DNA from: Brachypterus glaber
Taxonomy: Eukaryota; Arthropoda; Insecta; Coleoptera; Kateretidae
Assembly (NCBI GenBank): GCA_958510825.1
Contig: OY294054.1
Span: forward strand, 6,185,683-6,249,682
Direction of reading: 5' to 3'
Length of the DNA: 64,000 nucleotides
Every line of letters starts with the position of its first letter. Positions within the stretch are counted from its first letter, which is position 1. The notes beneath the pieces are model-generated. The model did no database searches. It was not told where the DNA came from and was given only the letters and a program-made list of their open reading frames with translations. This document shows, in pieces, positions 43,682 to 53,201 of this stretch. Made by a program: the position numbers and the translations under genes.

Positions 43682-43699
43682 ATCCTACCGACTGCGCCA
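43682..43699 (-). promoter_or_regulatory. Primer-binding site of the Gypsy element
   Basis: The minus strand reads TGGCGCAGTCGGTAGGAT four bases after the LTR end. This is the PBS type I associate with tRNA-Ser priming in insect Gypsy elements. The same word TGGCGCAGTCGGTA occurs at 45469 in the second LTR element. Confidence 0.75.
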
Positions 43700-43703
43700 A
43701 ATT

Positions 43704-43982
43704 TGTTATAACCCCGAATTGAAACTTGGGTTTTAAAAAAAAGATTTTATTTATTAATTAAAAGAACGAGTTACTTAGTCTAGATTCTAAAATATAATGC
43801 TTCTATATAAAACAAAGTTATTCTTAAATACTAAATGGGACTGCTGAGATGGCATTTCTCACGGCTCGAGGCCTCCCACGGTGTTATTACATTGTTGTAC
43901 TGCTGTCTCAGCAGCTTTGGGCACGCTCAAGTCTGGTACGTGCCTTATCGCTGTTTTGATATAGGTGGGTTCAGATATAACA
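43704..43982 (-). repeat. 5' LTR of the Gypsy element (279 bp)
   Basis: Bounded by inverted ends TGTTATA and TATAACA. On the minus strand it holds a TATA-like ttttatatagaag (43802-43814) and aataaataaaa (about 43748-43760) as a polyadenylation signal. Just outside lies a TATATATA run, the alternating pyrimidine-purine target favoured by errantiviruses. Confidence 0.8.
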
Positions 43983-43992
43983 TATATATATT

Positions 43993-45212
43993 CAGAGCGG
44001 TCCAAAAGTCACCCCCCCCCTCTTAACTTTTGAACGAGTTTAGATATCGACTTCAAATTTAGAACTCCTAAATAAGACAACAAACTATCTTTAAGCATAT
44101 ATTTGATACTTTTAGCTATTAAAATGTGGGCAGGGGGGCAAGGGGCGACATTTTTTTAAATGGAAAGGTGGGTCGTGTGATACATCATTTTAAAGCTAAT
44201 AAAATTCTCCATTTAACTGTATATTTTTTATTTTTTTTAAACATTTTTTTTGGGTTTCAAATAGGGTTGAAAATGGGTATTTTTGTCAACATTTCTTTAA
44301 AAAATCCAAACAATTTTTTAAAAATGTCTAATTTCATAATGAAAAAAAGTAAATTATACTTTTAAACTAATTTTAGTTGGCATAAATAAAAATTAACAAA
44401 AAAAAAACTTAAAAATTTATTTTTTTAGCACAAAAAACTGAAAAATCAAAACCTTAAAAAACATGTTTAAAAAATTTAAAAATGGATGGTTATAAGAAAA
44501 AGTCCCCCCCTCCTCTTAACTTTTGAACGAGTTGAGATATCGATTTCAAATTTAGAATTCTTAAATAAGACAACTTAAACTATCTTTAAGCATATATTTC
44601 ATACTTTTATCTCTTAAAATGTGGGCAGGGGGGCATGGGGGGAAATTTTTTTAAATGAAAAGTGGGGTCGTGTGATACATCATTTTAAAGCCTTTAAAAT
44701 TCTCTATATAACCATACATTTTTAAATTTTTTAAACATGTTTTTTAAGGTTTTGATTTTTCAGTTTTTTGTGCTAAAAAAATAAATTTTTAAGTTTTTTT
44801 TTTGTTAATTTTTATTTATGTCAACTAAAATTAGTTGAAAAGTATAATTTACTTTTTTTCATTATGAAATTAGGCATTTTTAAAAAATTGTTTGGATTTT
44901 TTAGAGAAATTTTGACAAAAATACCCATTTTCAACCCTATTTTAAACCCAAAAAAAAAAATGTTTAAAAAAAATAAAAATATACAGTTAAATGGAGAATT
45001 TTATAAGCTTTAAAATGATGTATCACACGACCCCACTTTCCATTTAAAAAAATGAGCCCCCATGCCCCCCTGCCCACATTTTAAGAGCTGAAAGTATTAA
45101 ATATATGCTAAAAGATAGTTTAAGTTATCTTATTTAAAAGTTCCAAATTTGAAGTCGATATCTTAACTGGTTCAAAAGTTAAGAGGGAGGGGGTGACTTT
45201 TGGACCGCTCTG
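43993..45212. mobile_element. Foldback element (poly-C/poly-G arm family), complete
   Basis: Ends cagagcggtccaaaagtcac and its inverse. The left arm (43993-44470) and right arm (about 44720-45212) are complementary throughout. A third, partial arm copy in the left-arm orientation (about 44500-44715) lies between them. Related pieces occur at 47139-47360, 58165-58785, 61030-61320 and 63090-63395. Confidence 0.8.
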
Positions 45213-45220
45213 TATATATA

Positions 45221-45468
45221 AGTTAACGACCTGCAGTCACTCCCCTTTATTATATTAAATATCATTTCTGCTTATTATAATTTATAAACATTTCTTTATT
45301 AGGAAATAGCTTTGTAAGCATTTCACCTTAGGTACCTAAAATGTATATTCCAGAACTTCAGTCTGTACTTAGCTTTGATCAATAAACGAACTTGTATTTT
45401 TCTGTCTAAATAAATTAATAAATTTATTTCCTTTTTAAAAACCTAACTTCGGAAACTCGGTAGATAAT
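45221..45468 (+). repeat. 5' LTR of a second Gypsy-type element
   Basis: Begins AGTTAAC directly after a TATATATA run and ends TAATT immediately before a TGGCGCAGTCGGTA primer-binding site (45469-45482). It contains polyadenylation-like caataaac (45381) and aaataaat (45408). No partner LTR is present in the window. Confidence 0.65.
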
Positions 45469-45784
45469 TGGCGCAGTCGGTATTTCTTTGGGCGAATTAA
45501 GCAAAAATTCTGCGATTTACCAGAGAAAAAAGAACCAGAAAAAAAATTCCGTGAAGACAGGACCAGACAGGACATCCAGGAGTGTGAGTGAACATCACAG
45601 CCAATGTACCAGGGGACGATCTTCACAATTCTACTGTAAGTACCTATGTTTTTTAGAGGTCCTAGACAAGAAATTTCAAGCTCAAGTTCTAGCTCAAGTG
45701 CAGGCTCAGACTTAGATTTAGAACAAACCCTAATTGATAACTTTAGAAATTTTAAATTCATTTGAAAACCTTAATATAAACGAT

Positions 45785-46822
45785 ATGGCTACAGGAAACG
45801 AACCTGTTGTACCCATCCTTAAACAGGACTATATTAATATGATCCCAGATTTTCGGGGAGATTCATAGAAATCTGCGACAAACTCGTAAATAAATTTTAT
45901 AATATGACAGACCCGACAGACTTTTAAAACGAATATCTTATGTCAAGTATAATTTCAAAAATAAAAGCCGATGCAGCAATAAAAATATCTGCTTGCATAG
46001 TAAGTACTTGGGATGACCTTAAAATAGCTTTAACTAACACTTATTCAGATAAACGTGATGTGTTTAGTTTATGCATAGAGATGACTGACCAACGACAACA
46101 ATTTTCGGAATCTGTCTTTGACTTTTATCACAGAATTATTATGTACCTCAATTTACAAATAGCGTTTTTAAATATCCATGGGGATTATAATGAAAAACCT
46201 ATAATAACAGGATATCTGCGAAAATACGCATTAAGAGTTCTACTAAGGGGCCTACGGGAACCTATAGGATCCTTAATGCGCACGAAAAATCCTGATGATT
46301 TAAATTCTGCACTTAATATGCTAACTAATGATTTTCAATTTGTTACGGAAAATCCTCGGGAAAATCACAGACTGCGGGATCTGCAGAGAAATTATAGAAA
46401 TCCAAAAAGTCCAAATCGTTACCCCTACAAGGCCCCTACAAATAACAAATTTTACCCATAATGCTAGGCAAAACTTTAATCCCAACCAAAATTTCCAAAA
46501 TCAAAATAAGAATTTTTCTAATCAACTCGGCCCTAGTTCAAAAAATATAAATGTTTTTAAACCTAACCCTAACCAGCCGTTGCCTAAGCCAACGCCAATG
46601 AGTGTATCTACTCGAAATACAAATAGAACAAATAATTATTTTAGACAAAATTTAACTCAAAACAGCCCTAACTATACAGTAAAAGAGTTGTTCACTTTTC
46701 AAAACGAACCAATGGTGGAATTTCCCCCAGAAAATTATAACGTGCATTTGGGAAAATCAAATAAAACTCCGGAAAATGAAAATTCGGAAAAATTTTTAGG
46801 AAATCTAGCCTCGGAAAATTAA
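45785..46822 (+). pseudogene. gag of the second Gypsy-type element, broken
   Basis: The frame starts MATGNEPVVP at 45785, hits a stop at about 45867, passes through damaged sequence, then is open from about 45940 to 46461 with a Gypsy-type capsid pattern (RVLLRGLREPIGSLMRTKNP, about residues 104-123). A nucleocapsid-like Asn/Gln-rich region follows in another frame (46328-46822). No CCHC knuckle was found. Confidence 0.7.
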
Positions 46823-46836
46823 AAAAAAATAATTTA

Positions 46837-47138
46837 ATGAGCCTAACGGACTCTAAAAGTGAGCTATCATATGTTATTTTTCCCGAACATAATTTAAAAA
46901 TTCTGATCGATAACGGTGCCACGAAAAGTTTCGTTAAGCCCCAAATTGCAAAAGGATTTTTTTCAGAAAATATAATCGATGATCCTTTTTTAATTTCTAG
47001 TGCTCATGGAAGTTCTTTGGAAAAGCATAGTACAAAGATCCCAAATTTTTACGGCAAAGAATTAAAATTTCATCTATTTAATTTTCATAAAAATTTCGAT
47101 ATTTCGGTAATTGACTTGTACAATAACAATTTCAAAAT
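46837..47138 (+). pseudogene. Aspartic protease of the second Gypsy-type element, truncated
   Basis: Carries ILIDNGATKSF (about residues 24-34), the protease active-site loop with Asn in place of the usual Ser/Thr of DSG/DTG. Sequence after about 47138 belongs to the foldback family and not to protease. Confidence 0.65.
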
Positions 47139-47515
47139 AATATGGTCAAAAACAGAATTTAATAAGATTTAAAATGACGTATCATATGGCCCTTCTTACT
47201 ATTTAATTTTTTTTCTCCTTGCCCCCTACCTTTATTGTGCCCCTAACATAAAATATATATCAAAAAATTACTTGGGTTATGTTATTTAAGTATTCCAAAT
47301 TTCAAGTTGATATCTTAAGTCGTTTAAAAGTTAAAGGAGGGGCAGACATGCACTGTAGATTTACAAGATATATTTTGTTTTAATGTTGAGAGATAAACTA
47401 AAACCAGAATTTAAGTTTTTTTTTTGTCTTATTGCCAAAATTCTTCTTTTCTACAAATTGTTAAATATGTTAATTAACATTTTAAAATGTTCAATAATAA
47501 AATTAATAAACATTT

Positions 47516-47872
47516 TCAAAATTTATATATTTTTATTTGTTGTGTGGCACTAAAATTAAAATGTATTCCGGCATAAAGGGCTGGACCGACCCAGCTGGGG
47601 CCCGGGAAAACTTTTTTCCCTGGCCCCACATTTGGAAAAAAAACCTTACCCATGGCAGAAAATGTTGATAAAAAAAGGTCCTCGCCTCTGATGCTGAGCC
47701 CTGGGGATTTCCCCCCCTGCATCTGGCCCTGCCGGCATACATGGCTAAAAGAGTCCATAGTTTTGTCATGAAAAGTATGTAGGTATGGTATCAATTCACA
47801 TTCCGTATATGATGTGATGTTATCAGGGGTGCTCTGAGGAATTTTTTTTTTTGGGGAGGGCAGGACAAACAT
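47516..47872 (-). other. Unassigned open frame in the left arm
   Basis: Up to 118 residues, mirrored by 57644-57979 (111 residues). The first half (about 15 residues on) reads like real protein (ECELIPYLHTFHDKTMDSFS), the second half like translated GC-rich repeat. No family recognised; it may be an exapted fragment or chance. Confidence 0.25.
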
Positions 47873-48349
47873 TTATCAACTAAAGATTGACAAATTTCCC
47901 AAATCTAAAATAGCTTTGCCCCTGGCAGAATTTTTTTACGACTAAAAAAAAGAGATCAAAAGATACTTGTTTCTGATTTTTCCAACAGATACTACCAATT
48001 TCCCACACTCTATTACTTCTTTTGATGAAAAAACAGCTCAACACCTATACAAATTTCCCAACTTTTACCCTACTTTTTAAGGTATCCTAGCTGATAATTT
48101 TCCTATTTGGACAGTAGATTTTCCCAATTAAGGTGTGGTTGGGGGGTGTTTTATCACTAAATTTATACTCAAATACGATTTTTTTCTAAATCATTAATTT
48201 AAAATGCAAAAACAATTTTTATTATCCATATTTAATTGACGTTTTTAGGTTATGTTTACTCAAAATAAATCCGGCAACAGGGCACACTCCTGAAATAACG
48301 GTCAATTCGCTTTAGCTTTTTGATGAACTATATCCACGCCGATTCAGGC

Positions 48350-48460
48350 AGGGCGGAGGGCTTGGGTCACAGATTTGGCTGATTATTTTTTTACGTGTAG
48401 CACACCCATGTTAGAGAAAAACCTCCACGGATTTTTTTTTCAAAAACGCCCCGTTTGGAA
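48350..48460. repeat. Direct repeat within the inverted-duplication arm, copy 1
   Basis: Words gccgattcaggcagggc, gtcacagatttg and ctgattatttttttacgtgt match 48960-49040 in the same orientation. Mirror copies lie at about 57100-57185 and 56463-56545. Confidence 0.7.
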
Positions 48461-49034
48461 AATATGATTTTTTTATTTTTTTTCAAATTTTTTAAATTTC
48501 TCGAAAATGTGACAGGGGCGTGCAATAACTCAAATACTATTTAACCTAGAGAACTCGTTTCGGCATTAAAAAAGTCATATTTTAATTCTATCAAATTAGT
48601 TTTAACAGTTTATTGTTTTTTCAAGATGGCGGCGAAAAAGTTTGAGGGCTTTTCTCTTAAAAACTCCATTTTTTATTTATTTTGAAAATTTTAGGATCAA
48701 CTACTTATGTGTACTTTTGATTAAAACAAATAAAAAAATAGCAATTTTTTGTTATTTCTTTTATAGAACCCATAATATGGCCAAAAAATGGAATTTTACC
48801 AACTTTTTAGAACTTTATTCGCAGTAATCGTGGAAAAAATCTCGTTTAAACGAGAATTACCGGTTAAAACTATTGTATGCATGTCATATTTTATGCCCGT
48901 TTCGTGCTAATAGATTTTTAAGATATACACTAACATTGTATAACAATATTGTGATGATATCCGTGCTGATTCCAGTAGGGCTGACGGCATGGGTCACGAA
49001 TTTGTCTGATTATTTTTTTATGTGTAGTCCACCC

Positions 49035-49776
49035 ATGTGTGACTCTGATGCTTCTTGAGCAAGCATTCCAACCGGCAAAATACTTGTTTTAAGAATAGCA
49101 GCTCCATGGATTAAAATCTTATGTAATGTGGCTCGCAGGGTACCAATGGTACTTTGTAATATACATTTTCGCAGTATTATAGCATAATTCTTCAAATTTT
49201 TTCTCATCAATGGAAATGTGACCCAAAAAAAGACCCAAATACTCAGCAAAAAGTTCTGGATTTTCAAAGGCTCTACGCGCTCTGTTTCCATTGTTTGTAC
49301 TACCAGAATCTCCTGGTTTAGGCTTGTCTTTTATAAGTTCGAATAGTATGATCGTCATCTAAATTAATTTCTAGAAGTTGAAATCTATTAATTTGTTCCT
49401 CGATATTGCTTTTTTGTTCCAGTACAACCTCTGTTTCTTTAATATATTCCATTTTTATAGGGCGGCAAGATTTCGGCGATTGCGATGTTCTATTATTCCA
49501 CAAGACGATATTATTGCTTAATAATCTCAAAGGTATTAGTGCGGTTACAAAGAGATTTTGATCAATTTGTGGCATATTTTCTTTTTCCACTTCGTCCTTG
49601 TATAATTATAACCCGAACCAAAGCTTCCATCGAACCCCCAAGAATATATAAAAACAGCATCGAGATGTGTAATGTTTTTCTTGTTCATGTGATGAAGAAT
49701 TACTTCTGACTGCAGATATATAATCCTTCCTGTCGTGTTGAAGAAGTGATTGAAGGGTGACTTCTGCTTTTTTTTC
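49035..49776 (-). pseudogene. RAG1/Transib-like recombinase core fragment (left-arm copy)
   Basis: Mirror of 55740-56485. In several frames it reads VFIYSWGFDGSFGSG (first catalytic Asp candidate), SPKSCRPIKMEYIKET, then after an internal deletion DKPKPGDSGSTNNGN, ARRAFENPELFAEYLG, HKILIHGAAILKTSILPVG and AQEASES. The last block aligns in my memory with the region of the catalytic Glu of RAG1/Transib (HK.L.H..., then E.xES.NK). Unlike the right arm, this copy keeps the 22 bp encoding AQEASES. Confidence 0.55.
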
Positions 49777-50808
49777 GGCAATAGTTATATCTTCTTTTGA
49801 TGGTCTACACTCGGATTTGGTAGATCTTTTCGACCTATCAAAGGCCTTCGATTCGGTTGATCCCGATTTCCTAGTTCAAAAAATGCGTTTTATGGGCATA
49901 CCAGAAAATATGCTATGCTGGATAAGGTCTTATATGAAGGACAGGTCTTTTATGGTTTCTGTTGGCAATTCCAAGTCAGATCCTCATAAAGTTGATATAG
50001 GTGTACCACAAGGTTCAATTTTAGGACCGTTAGTTTTTTTAATATTTATTAATGATCTAAATTTTTTCATCACGAATGGTATCTTGATTGTATTTGCTGA
50101 TGATACTACCATAATTTTATATGCAAAGGACCTGAATGAGTTGGCTAGATTAATTATATCCACTATTAGTTTATGGTGCTCTAAAAACAAATTGATTCTC
50201 AATAAGAGTAAAACAGTTGGCATAAATTTTTATAATAGAAAACCTTTACCCAACACATTTTCTTTGCCAGGTAATATATCCTTGGAACAAAATACTAAGT
50301 TTTTGGGCACTTTCCTGGATAGTACATTAAGTGGTGAAATACACATAGATAAGTTGTGCAAGAGGTTGAACAGTGTTTATTTTGGCATTTTACAGTTAAG
50401 AAATACTTTGAATAAACGTGCTCTTCTTGATGTATACTACTCTTTAGCCTGCTGGCATATAAATTTTAATATAATGTTTTGGGGGAGTTCTTCTTCCATG
50501 TTAAGAGTGTTTATATCACAAAAAAGGTTACTGCGACTAATTTTTGGCCTTGGCTACAGAGAATCTTGTAAAGAAATTTTTAAAAACTATAATATTTTAA
50601 CTGTGCCGTCTGTTTTTATTTTTAAATGTATTTTATTTACAAAGCAAAATATCTCACTGTTTGAGACTAATTCACAAATATATGAACATGACACTAGGCA
50701 TGGTGAGCTATTGAGGATACCAACTCACAAGACCGAGAAATTTAAGAATTCACCACTGTATCGTTGTATCACTTTTTATAATGCCTTGCTTCCTGATTTA
50801 AGATTAAA
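49777..50808 (+). pseudogene. Truncated non-LTR reverse transcriptase (left-arm copy)
   Basis: Open from about 49757. Blocks are FDLSKAFDSVD, IGVPQGSILGP, IVFADDTTIIL (catalytic FADD), GINFYNRKPLP and ILTVPSVFIFKCI. The 5' part (endonuclease) is missing, and the 3' end is cut at about 50808 where the inverted duplication ends. Unlike the right-arm copy, it has no 8-bp insertion in the RT, so its frame is open. Confidence 0.8.
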
Positions 50809-51355
50809 AAAATAAAAGTCCAAACTTCCAGGGGGCGGGGAAGTGAGACAGTCTTAGACAGGCATTGATGTACGAAGTTATCGCAGCAACAATTCTGTCT
50901 GGGAGGGCCTTCAGGGCCGCATTGGTGACTCCATCGTAACCAGGGGCTTTGCGATTTTTTGTGGCCTTTATAAGGGTTCGTATCTCGCTAGTAGTGACTG
51001 GTACGAAGGAGTCCTCAACAGGGGCCCCAAGAGTCTCCCTTACTGTCTCTTCCACCTCCTGGACGTGGGCTACTAAGTCATTGTCTACGGGATAGGGGGT
51101 GAACTGGTCTTCGAGGTGGTTGGCAAAGGCCTCGGCTTTCTCCTCATCGGTGTTTGCGAAGCCGCTAGGGGCTTCTATGGGAGGGAAAGTGTTACTTTTT
51201 TTGCCGATTAGGGCCTTTGCCGTTTTCCAGACAGACTTGTCCTCCTGATTAAGGGTGGCGAGCCTGTCTTGCCACTGGTCGTTGTCGAGGTCACGGAGTG
51301 CGGTCTTGACTTGGATATTTAGTCGGGTCATGGCCCGGTAGTCCGAGGGAGTCAT
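50809..51355 (-). pseudogene. Jockey RT, N-terminal part
   Basis: The frame carries the pre-RT helix (LATLNQEDKSVWKTAKALIG, about residues 33-52) and the RT entry block IKATKNRKAPGYDGVTNAAL (about 129-148), then ends at FPAPWKFG as the left arm of the inverted duplication begins. Confidence 0.75.
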
Positions 51356-51620
51356 GGGGTGGATCCTATAAGCCCCGTTGGCAAATTGTGCCTTTGAGAA
51401 CTTAAGGTTTTTCCCACGAAGCTCCCCCGAAAAATCGGACCATTTTCCGGTGATTTTTACCGTAATAGGTGGTATCAGTATGGTTTCGACGTGAGGGTAG
51501 GTGGAGGTTGCTGTTTGCCCCCCAACTTGGTATTTTTTGGGGGCGTGAACAGGGTAACAACGTGTTCATCAGGTTCTTTTGATGATTTAGGGGCGTTGTT
51601 GTCGAGGGGCACAAAAAGCC
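51330..51620. repeat. Direct repeat in Jockey remnant, copy 1
   Basis: Nearly identical to 51757-52045 (starts gtcatggcccggtagtccga, ends gttgttgtcgaggggcac). Confidence 0.9.
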
Positions 51621-51782
51621 TCCCCTCTCCAACTCATCTTTGACCTCGGACACCTCGATATTGGTGGGGATGCCTCTGAGGACGGCGTGAAACTGTTTTT
51701 CACTTGGCAGTGGATATGTAAAAAAATCCAATTTTTTCTCGAGGAAAAATTTGGTCATGGCCCGGTAGTCCGAGGGAGTCAT
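51402..51782 (-). pseudogene. Jockey ORF1 fragment with PRE_C2HC-like domain
   Basis: FFTYPLPSEKQFHAVLRGIP followed by VSEVKDELERGGF (about residues 20-51) matches the PRE_C2HC pattern that precedes the zinc knuckles of Jockey ORF1. It is flanked on both sides by copies of the same ~290-bp segment in a frame that appears incorrect. Confidence 0.55.
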
Positions 51783-52045
51783 GGGGTGGATCCTATAAGC
51801 CCCGTTGGCAAATTGTGCCTTTGAGAACTTAAGGTTTTTCCCACGAAGCTCCCCCGAAAAATCGGACCATTTTCCGGTGATTTTTACCGTAATAGGTGGT
51901 ATCAGTATGGTTTCGACGTGAGGGTAGGTGGAGGTTGCTGTTTGCCCCCCAACTTGGTATTTTTTGGGGGCGTGAACAGGGTAACAACGTGTTCATCAGG
52001 TTCTTTTGATGATTTAGGGGCGTTGTTGTCGAGGGGCACAACAAC
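51757..52045. repeat. Direct repeat in Jockey remnant, copy 2
   Basis: Second copy, offset 427 bp; diverges after ggggcaca. Confidence 0.9.
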
Positions 52046-52445
52046 AACTCTCTCTTTTTTTTATTTGTTTGTTTTTTTTATTAGGGACTTTAGGAGTGAA
52101 AGGATTTTCATCAGGGTCGGATTCTGCGGGGCGTTTGCGGTTTTCTGTCGGTTCTGTCGTTTTGTAGTTGATTATTTTTCCAGTTTTTTTCTGGAAAGCC
52201 GTAGTTAGTGCTTTAATAAGGGAGAGGATTTCAGTGATACCTAACGAGTCTATATCCAAGTCTTGAAATGTTTTAGGGGGAGTTATGTCCGTCGGTTTGT
52301 CTTGAATATTGGATTTTTTGTCTGTCTGTTTGTCGTCTTTATTGAGGGGCTTGTCCAGAGGGTCTTTTTGAGTTTTGTGCGATTTCTTCGGGGATAGGGG
52401 TTTGGGTGGAGGATCGGGGGGTTTGGACTGAGGGGATCTCATCAT
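52014..52445 (-). pseudogene. Jockey ORF1 N-terminal region
   Basis: 143 residues from ATG 52445. It is Pro/Lys/Asp-rich and disordered (PPDPPPKPLSPKKSHK near residue 9), followed by a short helical segment (LGITEILSLIKALTTAFQ, about 69-86). The last ~10 residues run into the repeated segment. Confidence 0.5.
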
Positions 52446-52790
52446 TTTTTCTTGTTTTCCCTAAATTGCTTTAGGGAAAGAAGAAAGAGATGAGCGGGAA
52501 CTATTCCGCTTGACAATACCCGCGGGGGCTCGCACTACCGGGGTTGCCAGTGCGTGAATAGGGGTGCGGGGGTGGGATTCTCGAAAAAAAAACGCCCAAT
52601 AGGGGTGAAAAAGACCTTAAAATACGCACCAATATTTTTACCAAAAACACTAGGACCCTTTTTTTGTCTTTCGTATTTTCTTGGAAACCACCCCAAGGCT
52701 ATTTAGCCCCGGGGGTGTTTAATCAAGTTGCCTACGAAAGACACCAGGTCTCAGTATTATGGTAAAAATAAAAAGCGCGTATTCGAAAAG
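52446..52790. other. GC-richer non-coding stretch upstream of the Jockey remnant
   Basis: Probably 5' UTR of the Jockey element and SINE body; no separate gene seen. Confidence 0.35.
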
Positions 52791-52796
52791 TGGTCC

Positions 52797-52880
52797 CAGC
52801 GGGGCTCGAACCTACGCCTGAAACGAGAGGATGATTCTGAGTCGAACGCGCCGCCCACTACACCACGGAGCTTACCTCTC
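52797..52880 (-). mobile_element. tRNA-like Pol III head of a probable SINE
   Basis: On the minus strand it has a box-A-like tggtgtagtgg (about 52865) and a box-B ggttcgagccc (about 52806) with appropriate spacing (~50 bp). A TΨC-arm-like hairpin is present, but acceptor and anticodon arms do not pair convincingly, so this is a tRNA-derived SINE head or a decayed tRNA, not a functional tRNA. Confidence 0.5.
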
Positions 52881-53201
52881 GCAGTTAAGCGATTGTCCGG
52901 GCTATGGTTTCTGTGTCGTGCGAGGTGGCGACTCTTCGCAATACACCCGGAGATAAATTCCCGGGGACCTACTTGTTTCAGTCCCGCAGAATGCACTTCG
53001 GATATATATACAAAGAGAAACTTTCACAATACACAGAAACTCACCCAACAATCGCTCGTGAACAGGACACAACACTTCAAAAACCAACGAAAAGTGAAAA
53101 AGACGCGCCAGCACGTCAAGTTATCGAAATGTCGACGGTACCGCTAGCAGCACTGTCGAACAAATACTGTATGTAATATACCTACTGAAAAAGGCTTAAA
53201 A
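52881..53201. other. Non-coding stretch before the RAG1/Transib-like fragment
   Basis: GC-richer sequence up to about 53160. Short open frames on both strands, no recognised product. Confidence 0.3.

Larger units (their letters stand above)
27960..43982 (-). mobile_element. Errantivirus-like Gypsy LTR element with internal tandem duplication
   Basis: Right to left: LTR (43982-43704), primer-binding site, leader, gag, protease, RT/RNase H, integrase, then a second copy of leaderless gag-to-integrase sequence, then env. An env after pol defines the errantivirus-like group of insect endogenous retroviruses. A non-LTR insertion sits in each copy of integrase. The left LTR is lost in the N gap. 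Multiple stops and frameshifts make it defective. Confidence 0.9.
45469..47138 (+). mobile_element. Truncated second Gypsy-type element (leader, gag, protease)
   Basis: The order LTR, PBS, leader, gag, protease is retained; the element is cut at about 47138 by the left end of the large inverted duplication. A splice-donor-like ctactgtaagtac occurs at 45630-45642 in the leader. Confidence 0.75.
47139..50808 (+). repeat. Large inverted duplication, left arm (about 3.67 kb)
   Basis: Near-identical inverse of 54707-58375; paired coordinates add to about 105515. It holds a foldback piece, the ORF at 47516-47872, AT-rich sequence, the RAG1/Transib-like core (minus) and a truncated non-LTR RT (plus). 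At both ends it stops in mid-element, abutting the LTR element's protease on the left and a Jockey remnant on the right. Confidence 0.95.
50809..52445 (-). mobile_element. Rearranged Jockey-type non-LTR remnant
   Basis: Right to left: ORF1 N-terminus (52445-52050), a ~290-bp segment (51757-52045), an ORF1 block with a PRE_C2HC-like domain (about 51750-51640), a second copy of the ~290-bp segment (51330-51620), then an RT N-terminal part (51355-50809). Large internal deletions have removed most of ORF2. GC content is much higher than the flanks. Confidence 0.75.

Noticed and set aside
45435..45761. 108-residue minus-strand frame over the second LTR element leader
   Set aside because: Antisense to PBS and leader; low complexity.
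52728..53176. 139- and 90-residue frames
   Set aside because: Cross a tRNA-like SINE head and continue in non-coding sequence; no protein pattern.
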